Assembly (NCBI RefSeq): GCF_907164915.1
Contig: NC_061869.1
Coordinates: forward strand, 124,001 to 188,000
Direction of reading: 5' to 3'
DNA from: Impatiens glandulifera
Lineage: Eukaryota; Streptophyta; Magnoliopsida; Ericales; Balsaminaceae
DNA length: 64,000 nucleotides
In this document: positions 37,212 through 51,550 of the stretch, one piece after another
How the letters are laid out: each line of letters begins with the position of its first letter
Numbering within the stretch: the stretch's first letter is position 1
Position numbers and translations under genes: made by a program
The notes under the pieces: generated by a model
What the model saw: the letters and a program-made list of their open reading frames with translations, nothing else
What the model was told of the DNA's origin: nothing
The model's database searches: none

Positions 37212-37717
37212 GGATTTGATCTTCTCTCTCTCCCTCCCTCCCCCCTCTCTCTCTCTCTCTATATATATATATATTTAAGAATTAAGACTATCTATCTATC
37301 TATCCATCTTTCTCATATATCTAATTAATAATTAGTAACGTATGTCAAACGTATTCTCTGAGTCCCACACTTTTGTCTTTCTCTTTTACCGCCTTATTTA
37401 TTACTCTGTCCAATTGCCAGGGGTCAGTCAAGCACGTTTTCTTCAGCCAAACTCACTAACCAGGTTTCGCTCAAGCTCAAACTCAAACGTGAAAGAATAT
37501 TAATTAATAGCTGCTGTCATTTAGGCTATACACAACAATTCAATACACCATGCTCTTCATAACACCTTTCATTTATAATACTCACATCCACCATCCAATT
37601 TGACAAAATAATTGTTTCACTATGAGATTCAACAAATCGTCTAAAGATAAAATATTACATCATCAATTCTTATAGAAAGAAAAAAAAAAACAAAAACATG
37701 CAATTGTAAAAGCGCTT
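37212..37717. other. Spacer between the pyruvate carrier and EHD genes
   Basis: Promoter side of the pyruvate carrier gene (CT and AT repeats at 37226-37275) and the 3' flank of the EHD gene. No further gene is seen. Confidence 0.6.
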
Positions 37718-40700
37718 TCAACCGTAGGGGTTTCTGAAATTGTTCAAGAGATTAGGGATGTCATACCCAACCATGTCATCTACTGCTTGAATTAGCTTAG
37801 GTTTCAGTTTCTCAAACTTATCAATGTTATAGTTGTTTAAAATCTCTTTGAAATGATTCACATCCGGAAAATCTCCTGCTGCTAAATGATTATCTCGTTG
37901 GACCTGTTTTTTTTTTTTTTTTTAACCTTTGCAAATTAGACAGACAGACAGACAGACAGAAAAATTAGAAGAAGAAAGAATAAGAAATTATATTTTTAAT
38001 TACCTTTGCAAAAACATCTTCAAGGTTGTCAATTAGACGCTGTTGAGCTTTGGATTTGCCCATGACAGCTGGCATCTCTTTCTTCAGTTGGCTAATTATG
38101 TAAGCATGTATCTTAGCAGCTCTGGCCCGCTTTACAAATTCGTTTATCTGAAATATAAAGTAAAACTTTGTTCGAATCTTTCGATTTGCACAAAAAAGTT
38201 GAGATACAGCATACATACACGACGATCACAAGCTTTTTTTGGAATGTCCATCAAATCTACAAGAAGGTCGTCTTGCTCTTTCTCAAATAGCTCCTTCCCT
38301 CTGAAACCAACAACACCTTCATTGACAGACTCATCATTATTGAATGACCTGTAAAAATAGTCCAAACTCTCAAGATAAGTTTGAGAACCAACCAAGAGAT
38401 TCTTTCCATTGTTTCACTCTATAACCACCCCTTTTACTAATAAAATTAACTAACTACCAAATTAATACAGACCTCACTCCATAATTAATAACAACAAACA
38501 AAGTAAGAAAAACTTTGAATTTTTTTTACCCAATGTATACACGCACAACTTCTGGAGTATTCAGAACTTTTCCAAGTGACCACATCAAGGCACCATAAAC
38601 TCTCATCAACTGAAATATCAAATACAAAAAATAATTTATATATATATATATACATTGAGTAATTGATAGCTTTTGAAAAATAATCAAATAATAAACCCTA
38701 CCAAAATTTATAAGATTCTTCTTTTCCTAGATATATACTTTGAGTTGATAGCTTTTGGAAAATAATCAAATAATAAACCCTCAAACTTTAGGCCCAATAC
38801 CAAAAGAAAACCACAAACACAGATAATATAATACTAAGCCAACAGCTAAATTTTGTAAAAGAATAGTTCAACTAATTAAGCACACTCAAGTATAAAAAAA
38901 AATTAAAAAAAAAAAAAAAACCTTTAACATAATTGTATAAAGGGGTTGAGATTTTATAATTTTCATGACAAAATAATAATATTAATTTTGTTTTTATTTG
39001 ACCTTTGAGGTCTACTTGGCGGGCTAGCTGTTGCTTATTTAATATACATAACTAACAAAACCTTACTTGTTGGGTATCAACTTGGTCTGCTTTGTTCAGC
39101 ACTACTCTTATCTTGTCATCATTGCCACGTAGTGATGAAATGACACGCTTGAACTCGTCACTGATATCAAGCTTATGTGGATCAAATAAAAGGAGAATAA
39201 GATCACATTTTTCTGCAAACCATGATATAACACCCGTGAAGTCATAGCTTCTTTGTGTGCGTTGCTTCTCTCCAGATAGAACACCTGGTGTGTCTACAAG
39301 TGTAATATTCTCTAGCAGCTACAAGCATTTACGGAGATGGAACTAAGTGTTGGCATTAATTTGAGATGTGCATTGAGCATGTGAAGGAGGAAGAAGATAT
39401 TGCTAACAAAATATAGAGATTTTCTTATGAGAGAACTTACATGATGGGGCATTTGGGAACACTGGAATTTTGACAAAAATGCCCCACCAAACGTTGTTAG
39501 ACTAGTGAAGGGCATCTCTGAATGAACGGCAATCGTGTTCCCAGGTATGCTTCTTTCATCAGGTCCAGACTAGTACAAGAATAAAAATGACCATTAAACA
39601 TCAAATTAAGGATATCATAACCGAGTGACCATCAGTTTTAATATAAGATGCATGGTTAGCTTCAAGTAACTACATATCTCATAAGAGTAAATGCTTGATC
39701 GCTACCATGACAACTATGAATCTGTCAGTTGTTGGTTCTGGACCAATGTGAGACCCTGAATGAACAAAAGAATTTGCAAGAGTATGAACTTTAGTTGGAC
39801 TACACAGAAGTTACTGTTAATATATTTATGGCATGTTGTACTAACCTGGATAACTGCATTTTAACAAGTGCTTTATAAATGTAGTTTTTCCAGTTGAATA
39901 TTGTCCAAGTAGCATAACCATAGGTTTAGCATCAAAGTCGCTGTTTGTCTGGAAAGAATCAGATCAATGACCAAACATGAAGATCAAGTTTACTTCCACG
40001 GCAGGGGGATAAATTATCTACCAAAACTATTACGCATGCACAACTAATTTATTTTATTTTTAAATTGAAAAAGAAGAGGTCAACTCTTTATAAATTGGAA
40101 AAAGTGGAACTCAAAAAGTGTTCATTACAAAAAAGAAACTGAAAGCATCAAAGAAAAACAGGGAGTTAAAATCCAATTAAGCCAAAGTAGTCTCATCCGT
40201 TGCATAAGCACACGCAACTAATTATGAAGTGTTTATGTAACAACTAAGAGTATTAGGTTGACTAACCATTAATGGGGAAGCAAAATCATTGAACTGGTAT
40301 GCAATTTCTAAAGGCTTAAGCTTCTCATTATATAGCCTCTTCAATCCATCAATCACTGATGTAACTATCATAGGAGTTTCCTGCTAGACAAGAAGAAATA
40401 TTGAAGAAACTGTTAGGGGTGAACCATTGTACAATTGAAATAAATTGTAAATACTCGAAGCTTGTTCTCATGGTTGTAGATTTTATTCCCAAATCAGAGG
40501 TCAAGCTCTTCAAATCTTATTTTTCTGAAAAGAAAAATCCTTAGAATCATTAGGCTATGTTTGTAGGATGAGAATTGAAACTATAATCTAATTCTGTAAG
40601 AAATTGGCAATGAATTATAATTCAATTCCGATATTAGAATGATGGAATTGAAACTTTGAAAATCAGATGCATTAAATTCCATTGTAATTATAATTCTAGT

Positions 40701-43061
40701 ATCAATTTATTTCTTCAAGTCATCAAACAAAAAAGATTTAGAATTGGACCCTCGGTTCCATTTCTAATCCCAAATCCTCCCAAACCAAACATAGAGTGTT
40801 GGGTCAACTTAACAAAAAGTAGGTAAGATTTCTTAAGAAACTCAGCAAATATCAGAAAAACGCATCATGCAACTAAATGTGGACCTCAAGGTTAATGAAA
40901 TAGCAATCACTTAAAAAGGAAATGGAGTAGAAAGATACACCAAACTTAGAATCAACATTGGCTTAACTTCAAAGGCAACATTTTTTAAACGTCTTTCCAA
41001 GCTTGAAAACTGTTTGTACACAAAATATGTACCTTCTTATTGGATCTGGATGAAAATGAATTAATTGAAGCTGGTAATTGCTGATGATTAGTTTCTGCAG
41101 ATCATCAAAATATTCAGATGCTAAATAAAGACTATCTGATAGAAAACCATAAAAAATAACTTACCATTTCCCCTAGTGATGTGATGGATCTTCCTACCTC
41201 TCTGCAAGTGAGCAACCAAAAGGATAATAATGTTGGTAAGAGAAACACTTCAGCATCAATAAGACACGTCAAAATTTGGGGAAAACTTACGGCTATGAGA
41301 TCATCCAGACCTTCCATAATTGGAGGTTCTAAAGTCGTTGTATCAACTGCAAGTAAAAAGAGAAATATCAATACATGTCAATTACCACTCAAGAAAAAGA
41401 AAGAAAAACTCAAATCGTCACTATATGGGAACTCATTCCTTCATCACCGTAGAACTGGAGCATATTGAGTTGCTTACAATTATTTACTAGCATAAGCCAG
41501 AAGGTTCTCACACATAAAATATTTAGTATAATACACTTTAGCAACTTTAGTAATTTACTGGCCCTTAATATTATCCTAATGCAAACAAGATCAAAGAATG
41601 AATCTATCTATTCCGGAGTCAACTGCGGCACTAGGAAGTCATTTGTTTTTCTCTTCTTCATATATGAGCACCACTGTGAGTTGTTGTGACCCTTGATGTC
41701 TTCTTTTTTCTTCGAATTCAAAACTACACATGATGACTTGTATTTAACTGGATTATTTTCCAATCATAGCCGTTACGTTTATGATTATTAATGAAATTTT
41801 CATTTTCTCTTACAAGAAATTGCGGCAATGCATCCAAATTACACTTTGTTATGATGTATTTTTAACAGTCCAAATTGTTTTTAAAGTGGGTATAAAACTA
41901 TAACATTTGAATTTTGCAGAACCCTTTATGAATAGAAATTTTGGCGTCCAAGACACATGCATGCAAGTTTTATAATTTGGCCCAAAAGAATCTTATGAAA
42001 TTAAAAAATAATAATTCTCAAAAATAATAGATAAGATGCGCTATGTTTTAAGGACAAATTCATCTTCACATATATGCATATCTCCAACTCAAGTGCCAAT
42101 AAATATAAGAAATTCAAGGATTCCACTTACCATTCTTTTTTAGGAGATGGGCAGTTAATTCATGCCCCATTTGTGCTAAAGACACCACCTGTTTATTAGG
42201 ATTAGAAAAAGGCAAAGTAATAAGGCAATCAGCCAAAAGGTCAATATTGATAACGACACAGTTAGCAAAGATAGATAAGCGAAGTGCAATCACAACCTGC
42301 ATTGCTGTGATGAACTCTTTAAATCCTAGAAATCCTTGCTTTTTAGAATCTGCAATTGCCCAAACCTGTAAAAAGAATAGTAGTAGAGTCTTCTAAGTGG
42401 TCCAGTAAAAAACAAACAAGGCCTCATGAATATTTTGCGGATTTCCCGGACCTACACTGCTGGCTCTAACTCTAATATGTTGTGAATTTGTTTATAGTTT
42501 ATTAAAATAAATCCACTTTGTTAGCAGGCTTAATTGATAATCTTAGCAAAAATAAAAAAAAAGGTGGAAACTCAGAGCTTTGAGTCTGATTAACAACAAC
42601 ACTATACAGCTAGCTTCCTTTGGCATAGAAAGAAGACACAACTGATATTGATTATATAAGATTTTAGTTGATTAGTGCAGACATTTCACAAACAAGAAGG
42701 AAATGTATAGTGTTAATAAATTTGCGAGACATATCAATGATCTCTGTTCTTGTGGCCATGAGAAGGAACGTAAAATAGTCACCTGCTTGAGTTCAGATCG
42801 GGATAACTTGGACGTGGCAAAGAAATCGATGGCGTCATTTCCAGTGATCCGGCCGTCTCCATCTATCAACAAAAAGCATATGGAAAAACTCTCTATCTGA
42901 ATAAGGGGGGGGGGGGGGGGGGGGGGGGGGGATAGAAGCAGGTGTTCATGGCGGAATATTGCTGTAAGAAACTGACCAGAATCGGCGACGTTGAACCATT
43001 GATGATAGATTTTCTGATGCTCGCTGGAACACGAACTGATGGGATCAGAGACAGAGTCCAT
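37718..43061 (-). CDS. EHD1: EH-domain-containing protein (EHD), dynamin-like ATPase
   Basis: Sixteen exons on the minus strand: 43061-42977, 42862-42783, 42365-42297, 42188-42131, 41346-41291, 41201-41165, 41094-41033, 40380-40267, 39948-39846, 39755-39706, 39569-39441, 39318-39067, 38609-38530, 38348-38219, 38147-38004, 37903-37718. They sum to 544 aa in frame, as in Arabidopsis EHD1/EHD2. I cannot tell which of the two it is. An N-terminal EH domain with EF-hand loop (DSGDGDGRITGNDA) comes first. The dynamin-type nucleotide-binding domain has P-loop GQYSTGKTTFIK, IGPEPTTDRF, LVDTPGVLSGE and LNKADQVD. The C terminus is helical (KKEMPAVMGKSKAQQ). EHD proteins tubulate endosomal membrane and act in endocytosis and recycling. 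Exon 6 is only 37 nt and its acceptor was chosen to keep frame. Confidence 0.93.
40553..40797. mobile_element. Possible MITE in an EHD1 intron
   Basis: The left end GGCTATGTTTGTAGGA and the inverted right end CTCTATGTTTGGTTTGGGAG share TATGTTTG. The interior has AATTGAAATTC-like repeats like those at the ends of the 49321-52559 element. No clean target-site duplication was found. Confidence 0.4.
42905..42931. repeat. 27-base G run (C run on the coding strand) in EHD1 intron 1
   Basis: A homopolymer G tract lies 46 bases downstream of the exon 1 donor in the direction of transcription and 43 before the exon 2 start. It can form G-quadruplex or i-motif structures, and its exact length is unreliable in sequencing. 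Confidence 0.95.
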
Positions 43062-43174
43062 GGATGAAGAAGAAGAAGCAATACAACAAGGAAGGAAGGA
43101 AGGAAGGAGAATTTATGATGAAAATTGATAAGGGGGTGGTGGGTGACGGTTGAATGAAAAAATGGGCTCTTTTA

Positions 43175-44006
43175 GGCCTCGTTTGATGTATGGGTTATTT
43201 GGATAAATTCTGGGTTTTTTCCAAATAACCCTTGTGTGATGAAAAGGATAAAAAACTAGGTTTTTTTTAATTTTATTCCTATTATACTCCTCTCTTCCTC
43301 TCTCCCTCTCTCCCTCTCTCCCTCTCTCCCTCTCTCCCTCTCTCCCTCTCTCATCCTCTCTCTTCCTCTCCCTATATATATATATATATATATAATAAAA
43401 TAATATTATATTAAATAAAATTTTAAATATAATAAAATAAATATTAAAAAACTATATATATATATTAATATTAACTTTTATTAATATATAAATAATTTTT
43501 TATAAATATTTATAAATAACTACTATTATAATTCAAATATTACATAAAATAATAATAGATTATAATTTTATTTATATTGTATATTTATTTTTATTTAATA
43601 TAATTAATATAATTTTTTACATAAAATTAATGTTATAAATATTTTTATTTAAATATATGTCACTTTATTTTCTAACATAATTATTTATTTACATTATTTA
43701 AAATTTAAATGGTATATTAGATAATATAAAATGTTATAATTTTATTTATATTTTAAATTTATTTATATTTAATATAATTTTTTAAAATAAATGAATTTAT
43801 TAATTTAATTTATATGAAAATAAATTTTATAATGTAATAAAATAATATATATATATATATATTTATAAATATAAAATAAAATATTTAAGTAAGGGTAATA
43901 TGGATATTTTAATTAATAAAAGTGTTGATTTGATGGATGATGGGATTGTTGGGTTTTGGGATAAAACCTGGGTTTTATCCCAAAAACCCAAAGATCAAAC
44001 GAGGCC
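43175..44006. mobile_element. PIF/Harbinger-type MITE, 832 bp, upstream of EHD1
   Basis: Ends are GGCCTCGTTTGAT and its inverted copy ATCAAACGAGGCC, flanked by the 3-bp repeat TTA at 43172-43174 and 44007-44009, the Harbinger target-site type. Subterminal TGGGTT/AACCCA blocks are inverted too. The interior is very AT-rich with a CTCTCC microsatellite at about 43294-43351. It lies 113 bp before the EHD1 start codon, so it probably sits in the promoter or 5' leader. Confidence 0.88.
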
Positions 44007-45052
44007 TTAGTCTTTGCCGCCGCTTCTCTTATTTCGAAATAATAATAATTCCAGGAATTGAATTTCAAAAGAGTGGTCAGGTCAGGTCATCATGACTCAT
44101 GATGATGATGAGGTGCTGCTGTAAATTATTTATAGTTTATTTATTTATTTATTGGGAAATGATATAGAGAATGAATTGGGGAACGAAATTTTGAGCGAAG
44201 CCACCTGGCATGTCACGGAGGAAAGAGAAAAAAGTTACATCTTCTCTCTCTAGCAAAATCTCATTTATCGCTCATTATCAAACAAAACCCTCATTCTTCT
44301 TATTCTTCCATTTTTTTCACCCTCGTCAACACGTTGTTTATCATCTTCTCCTTCCATTCTTTAGATTCGTCTTCATCCTCTCCGTTTAGCTTCTTCTCAT
44401 TTCGTTCTTTAGATTCGTCTTCATCTTTTTCGTGACACTTTTTACTGTTCTTTTGTTCGTTTGAATAGATCACTACTTCTGGAGATCTGTGTTTTGTTTA
44501 GATTCGTCTTCGTCACTATCCGACTGTCCGTTTAGTTTCTTTTTCTAATGGTATATCTTCTCTACCATCATAGTTTACTTTTTTCTTTGTTTTATTGTTC
44601 TTCTGTTTGTTTCAAGAGATTCACGTTTTCTGTTGTTTTGTGATTGTTATGTGTAGGAACCAACAACCGGTGATTGTTAATATAGCTAGACTGTTAATAT
44701 TCTGTTGTTTTCAAGAACCTATATAAAACTGTTAATATTTTTGTTGGCTTGTGTTGTCCTATGTTTTGTTCTTTGTTATCTCGTGTCTTAAACTATGATG
44801 TCCCGTGTCTTAAACTATGTTGTCCCGTGTAAATATTTAAGTTGCTCGAAATATTAATATTCTGATGTCATTTGTGTTATTGTAATATGTTGTTCCGTGT
44901 TTTAAACTATTTTTTTTGCGTTTTCATGCGTTTTATCCAATATGTCTTCTTGCATTTTATCCAATATGTTGTCATGTATTACTGTAATATGTTGTTCATG
45001 TGTTGTCATGTATTCTTTGTGCTGATTTCTCTTTTTTGTCTTATGTAGCCCT

Positions 45053-45856
45053 ATGGATGAACCATCATCACCATGTACCGAAGACAAAATTACCAAGGTT
45101 GGGATGTCGTTTATTTCTGAAAATAACATACTAACAACTAGGAACATAAATATGTATATCTTTTTGTTGTTTATGTAGTTAGACTATTAATATTATGTTG
45201 TTTTCAAAAACCTGTGTAAAACTTTTAATATTTTTGGACTGCTTTGTAGGCATATATTGGCTGTTTTGAATGGAATGAAAGTGAACCAGGTGTCTGCATA
45301 TTATATATTGGACCGTTGGCGTAAAGACTTGAAGAGAGGTTACCAAATATTCACCAATATTTATGATTCGGATGTGTGTGAAATTGAAAGAAATCGGAAA
45401 AACTATCTAACTCCCATCATGCTAGAGGTTCAACAACTTGCATCTAAATCCCAAGTTAATTGTTCTGCTTTAGATGAAGTGATGAAAGATATGAAGGAAA
45501 AGTTTAAGATATCTCCAAATTGTACGACGGATTCTGAACCAACCGAAAAAGTTATCCACTCGCCCGTCAAGGTAAGAGCTCGAGGGCGACCACCCACAAA
45601 ACGGAAACAGTCTGCCATTGAGAAAGCAATGAAGAAACCAGTTCCTAGAAATAAGGTTAGTGTCAACAATTATGTCGTCATATGTCCAATACCATGTTGT
45701 CCCGTGTATTACACCATGTTGTCCCATGTATTACACTATGTTGTCCTATGTATTACACTATGTTGTCCTATGTATTACACTATGTTGTCATATATATTAC
45801 ACTATGTTTTAAGACTCCGTTGTCATTTTGTTTTAGGATACTACCGCAACAAGTAA
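45053..45856 (+). pseudogene. FAR1-like MULE transposase C-terminal remnant
   Basis: A short first exon at 45053-45097 (MDEPSSPCTEDKITK) splices to 45250. The frame then reads HILAVLNGMKVNQV, SAYYILDRWRKDLKR and later VRARGRPPTKRK. This is the end of the SWIM zinc finger and the following YIL.RW block of FAR1/FHY3-type transposases. The DNA-binding and DDE domains are absent. The end of the reading frame runs into the ATGTTGTCC tandem repeat. Confidence 0.65.
45690..45810 (+). repeat. 21-bp ATGTTGTCCTATGTATTACAC tandem repeat, also dispersed in the MULE
   Basis: About six adjacent units of roughly 20-21 bp built on TGTTGTCC(TA)TGTATTACAC. Single diverged copies recur at about 44755-45010 and 46150-46290, and inverted near 46905-46985. 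It is confined to the 44154-48200 element. Confidence 0.85.
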
Positions 45857-46555
45857 TCCTTCTCCAATATCAACGCAAGAGCAATGGAATCAACACTTCA
45901 CCACCCATCCAGTCTCGACTCAACTATCATTTACTTCATTATTGTTGGGTCAATTACATCATGTATCTGATAATATGTTTCCCAAAGATAATTCATGTGG
46001 GGACAACATTAGAAGATAACTTTGTTTTGGATAAAACGATTACAGAAATGTTATATTCATTATTTTATGAATGAAATTTAATACATCATTACTTTACATT
46101 TAGAAAGAAAATAAGAAACCAGGTTCTAGAAATAGCGTTAGTGTCGAAAATTATAACAGTTCTAGAAACCAATACTATGTTGTTATGTTGTCCTATATTT
46201 ATAACGGTGATGTCCTATGTCTTATACCATGTTGTTCTGTATTTTGTACTATGTTGTCTTGTGTTTATTATTATGTTGTCCTGAGTACATAAATGTTATA
46301 TTTCTACAACAAGTAAATGGTAAGTACAACTTGTTGTTTCACATTAAAACGTTAAGTACAACTTGATGGTTCACAAAAAGGAAGTGTTTTAATTCTACTA
46401 ACATGAAACTATTACATTAATGTTTCGGATAATTTGGTTTCATACAACTTTCTGGTCTTGTATTTTAAGTTCATTCGATAAATGTTAGAATCGGATTGTA
46501 GAATCTTCGATAGTTATTGGATTCGTAGACAATGAATATTCTTGCTCGCATTTGC

Positions 46556-47300
46556 TCAGGTTATGCCACAAGTCCACTTCAGATCTCCCTTGTATGTCTC
46601 CATGTGCAGCATACAAAATACTCCACAATCCTTATAGTTCCCTACGTCTTGCCAGGTCATTTTCAATAGCCTCGCAATACATTTAAAGAGTGTGTCAAAA
46701 ATGCTCAACTTCATATCCGCAACAAAGTTCAAAAACTTGCATCCAATAGTCTTCAATACTGCGTACTTTGAACCTATATTTATACCCTTCGGGAGTGGCC
46801 TATTGTCAATGATATTCATTGTCTTCGACTTCGCATTGTAAACGACCAGATAAAAATGAGAATCATAACCTATGGGTAGAAAAATCTGTATCCAAATATC
46901 ACAACACAATAGAGTTAACATAGTATAGACAAGGGACAACAAAGTGTAAGACACTAGACAACACAGTACAAAACACAGTACAATAGCGTATTAAACACAA
47001 GACAATAGACTTACAAGTTCAGCCCTTTCAAGGTCTCCAAACATTAATTCAAACTCCATCAATTCCTTTAGTAATACAGTATTATAGTCCTTTTGTGACA
47101 AGTTTGTTGCACTCTGTTGAAGAACTTTTATGTTAGACAAAAAAAAAGTATTATATAAAGACTTAATGTTCATGTGTAGTACTCACACTATGAATGGTTG
47201 AGAAAAAAACTCGACTTCGAGGTGCTCCTGGCTTTGTAGTGTGTTTGACGTAGATATTCATTTAATGAGCCCAAGCATCGATTATCCCTGCATTCAGCCA
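46556..47300 (-). pseudogene. Ulp1-like (C48) protease pseudogene in the second MULE
   Basis: Minus-strand reading from about 47300: SWLNAGIIDAWAH then a stop, NIYVKHTTKPG, and further down QIFLPIGYDSHFYLVVYNA with the His, MNIIDNRPLP with the Asp, and KDCGVFCMLHMETYKG with the catalytic Cys. The triad is present, but the internal stop and frame changes disable it. The sequence is distinct from the Ulp1 domain at 25452-26077, so it is a different lineage. Confidence 0.75.
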
Positions 47301-48200
47301 ACTATTTTTCTGAATTGTCTTTAGGGTGCCGCGTTTGAGAGTAGTCATATTGCTGAAGTATAAAATCTCCTCTTCATCTGTCTTTTATGCGAATATCAGG
47401 TTCGCGCATACCTTGTCTCTATCTCTCAAGTGTGGTAATAACAGCTGCTTGATTGTTTAAACTGGAGAACACAAAGTGAGGTTGATAATATATTGGCTGT
47501 GAGTTTTTCTTTACTTTTTCATACCTCTGTTATCTTTTCCATTTCCTTCTACCACTAACCTAAATCATTACAGATATCGACAGTCAATCATATACCAGAA
47601 AATAAAGAACTAATTCAATGAAGAATAAACAAGCGCAGATCCCAATTTCATGAATAAAAATAACCATGGTTTAGATTCAAATTCATCTAAATCTTCATAT
47701 CTTTAATTTCTAACCCCAACAAAGTTAACGCTGCAATAGATCCACAATGAACAAGGGACACAGTAAATGAAAATAGTGCAACAACGATAGCTTACCTTTT
47801 ATCTCTATCTGAACTTTTCCTTTTACCTAAAGTTTTATTGTTCTTCTTTATCATTGTTTGAGCGGATTCCGTTTGAGCGGAAATTTAGGGTTAGAGTTTG
47901 AGCGGATATAGAGTTTGAGCGGATTTGAGAGTGAGTTTGAGCGGAAATGGAAGTGAGTTTTAGCGGAGATAGATTGAAATGAAGGTTGAAGAGAAGATTG
48001 TTTAGCGGAAATGAGAGAAGTTTGAGCGGGGATAGTTTGAAGAGAGAGAATGATTGAGAGAAAATGAGAGGAGTTTGAAATGAGGGGATTATCCTACGTG
48101 GAAAAAGAAAGCAAAATTAATTATTATTTTACCTACATGGCACGCCAGGTAGACTCGCTCAGGGTTTCGTTCCCCATATTCGCTTTCTGTATCATCTCTC

Positions 48201-49317
<1,117 letters not shown>

Positions 49318-49510
49318 TTAGGGTGTGTTTGATGAGCCTGGAATTGGTATTGAAATTGGAATTGGAAGGTCCAATTTCAATTCTTATGTTTGTTAGACAC
49401 TTTAATATTAAGAATTGGAATTGGAATTAGAATTCTAATAGAATTCAATATAGTGTAATTTGATAGTTTCAATTCCAATCTTTTTATGTTAGAATTGTAA
49501 TTCTAAATTA

Positions 49511-51546
49511 ACATGTTTTTTATTTTTTTTACACGTTTTTCACACGTTTAACATATTTTCATATTTGAGCACATTTAACACGTTTTTGACACATTTAATA
49601 CATTTTTTTACGTCATTGACACGTTTAACACGTTTTTGACTCGTTTAACATGATTTTCACATTTTCAACACATTTTACACGTTTTGACACATTTTTGGTA
49701 CGTTTAACACGTTTTTGACACGTTTAACATGTTTTGACACATTTAACACGTTTTTCATGTCCTTGACACGTTTAACACATTTTGACACATTTTTCACGTC
49801 CTTGACACGTTTAACATTATTTTCATATTTTTAACACGTTTAAAATGTTTTTGACACATTTTTGACACGTTTAACACGTTTTTCATGTCTTTGACACGTT
49901 TAACACGTTTTTGACACATTTAACACGTTTTTCACGTCCTTGACACGTTTAACACGTCCTTGACACGTTTAACACGTCCTTGACACGTTTAACACGTCCT
50001 TGACACGTTTAATACGTTTAACATGTCCTTGACACGTTTAACACGTTTAACATGATTTTCTCATTTTTAACACGTTTAACATGTTTTTAACACGTTTAAC
50101 ACGTTTTTGGCATGTTTAACACGTTTTGACACATTTAACACGTTTTTCACGTCCTGGACACGTTTAACACATTTTTGACACGTTTAACACGATTTTCACG
50201 TCCTTGACACGTTTAACACATTTAATATGATTTTCACGTTTTTAACACGTGTAACACGTTTTACACGTTTTTAGCACGTTTAACACATTTTTGACACGTT
50301 TAACACGTTTTGACACATCAAACATGTTTTTCACGTCCTTAACACATTTAACACGTTTTTCACATCCTTGACATGTTTAACACGTCATTGACATGTTTAA
50401 CACGTTTTGGACACGTTTAACAAGATTTTCACGTTTTTAACACGTTTTGACACGTTTAACACGTTTTGGCATGTTTAACACGTTTAACACGTTTTGACAC
50501 ATTTAACACGTTTTTCACGTTCGTGACATGTTTAACACGTTTTTAACATATTTAACACGTTTTTCACATATTTAACACGTTTTTCACGTCCTTGACATGT
50601 TTAACACGTCATTGACATGTATAACACGTTTTTGACACGTTTAACATAATTTTCACGTTTAATATAATTTTCACGTTTTTAACACGTTTAACACGTTTTT
50701 AGCACGTTTAACACGTTTTTGACACGTTTTGACATATTTAACACGTTTTTCACGTCATTGACACGTTTAACACGTTTTTGACACATTTAACACGATTTTC
50801 ACGTCCTTGACACGTTTAACATGTCCTTGACACGTTTTTGACACGTTTAACATGATTTTCACATTTTAACACGTTTTTTACATTTGGTTACATTTTGCAC
50901 GTTTTGGCACGTTCAACAAGTTTTTCACATATTTAACACGTTTTTGACATGTTTAACATGTTTTCACGTTTTTGATACATTTAACACGTTTTTTTTACGT
51001 TTTTTTACACATTTAACACATTTGCTTACGTTTTGACATATTTAACACATATTTTTACGATTTTGACACATTTACCTCATTTTGACACGTTTAACATGTT
51101 TTTACGTTTTTGACCATTTAACACATTTTTTTACGTTTTTGACACGTTTAACTAGTTTTCACGTTTTGACATTTTTAACACATTTTTATGTTTTTGACAC
51201 ATTTACCTCATTTTTTACACGTTTAACACGTTTTTCACGTTTTGGCATGTTTAACAAGTCTTTCACATGTTTGAAACCTTTAACACGTTTTTGACACGTT
51301 TTCATGTTTTAACACATTTAAAACGTTTTTAACACATTAAACACGTTTAACACGTTGTTGACACATTTCACATGTTTTTTTACATTTTTGAAACGTTTGA
51401 CACATTTTTAACACATTTAACATGTTTAACATGTTTTTCACGTTTTGGCACGTTTAATAAATTTTTCACTTATTTGGCATGTTTAACACATTTTTGATAC
51501 GTTTAACACATTTTTACGTTTTTTTCATGTTTAACACGTTTTAAAC
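49511..51546 (+). repeat. Left arm of inverted array, ~20-bp ACACGTTTAACACGT units
   Basis: About 2.0 kb of degenerate 10/20-bp units built on ACACGTTT(N)A. A cleaner block at about 49935-50015 repeats CGTCCTTGACACGTTTAACA almost exactly. Variants mostly change CG to TG or CA, giving ACATGT and ACACAT. Confidence 0.93.
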
Positions 51547-51550
51547 CTAT

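Larger units (their letters stand above)
44154..48200. mobile_element. Deleted Mutator-like element with FAR1-type tail and Ulp1-like pseudogene
   Basis: The left end (44154-44216) and the inverted right end (48200 back to about 48138) share a diverged terminal repeat with ATGATA, GGGGAACGAAA, TGAGCGA and ACCTGGC blocks in the same order. Inside are the C-terminal end of a FAR1-type transposase (plus strand, 45053-45856) and an Ulp1-like gene (minus strand, about 47300-46556). The transposase catalytic domain is missing. No clean target duplication is seen. This is a separate and older element from the MULE at 21626-29902, with unrelated TIRs. Confidence 0.75.
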
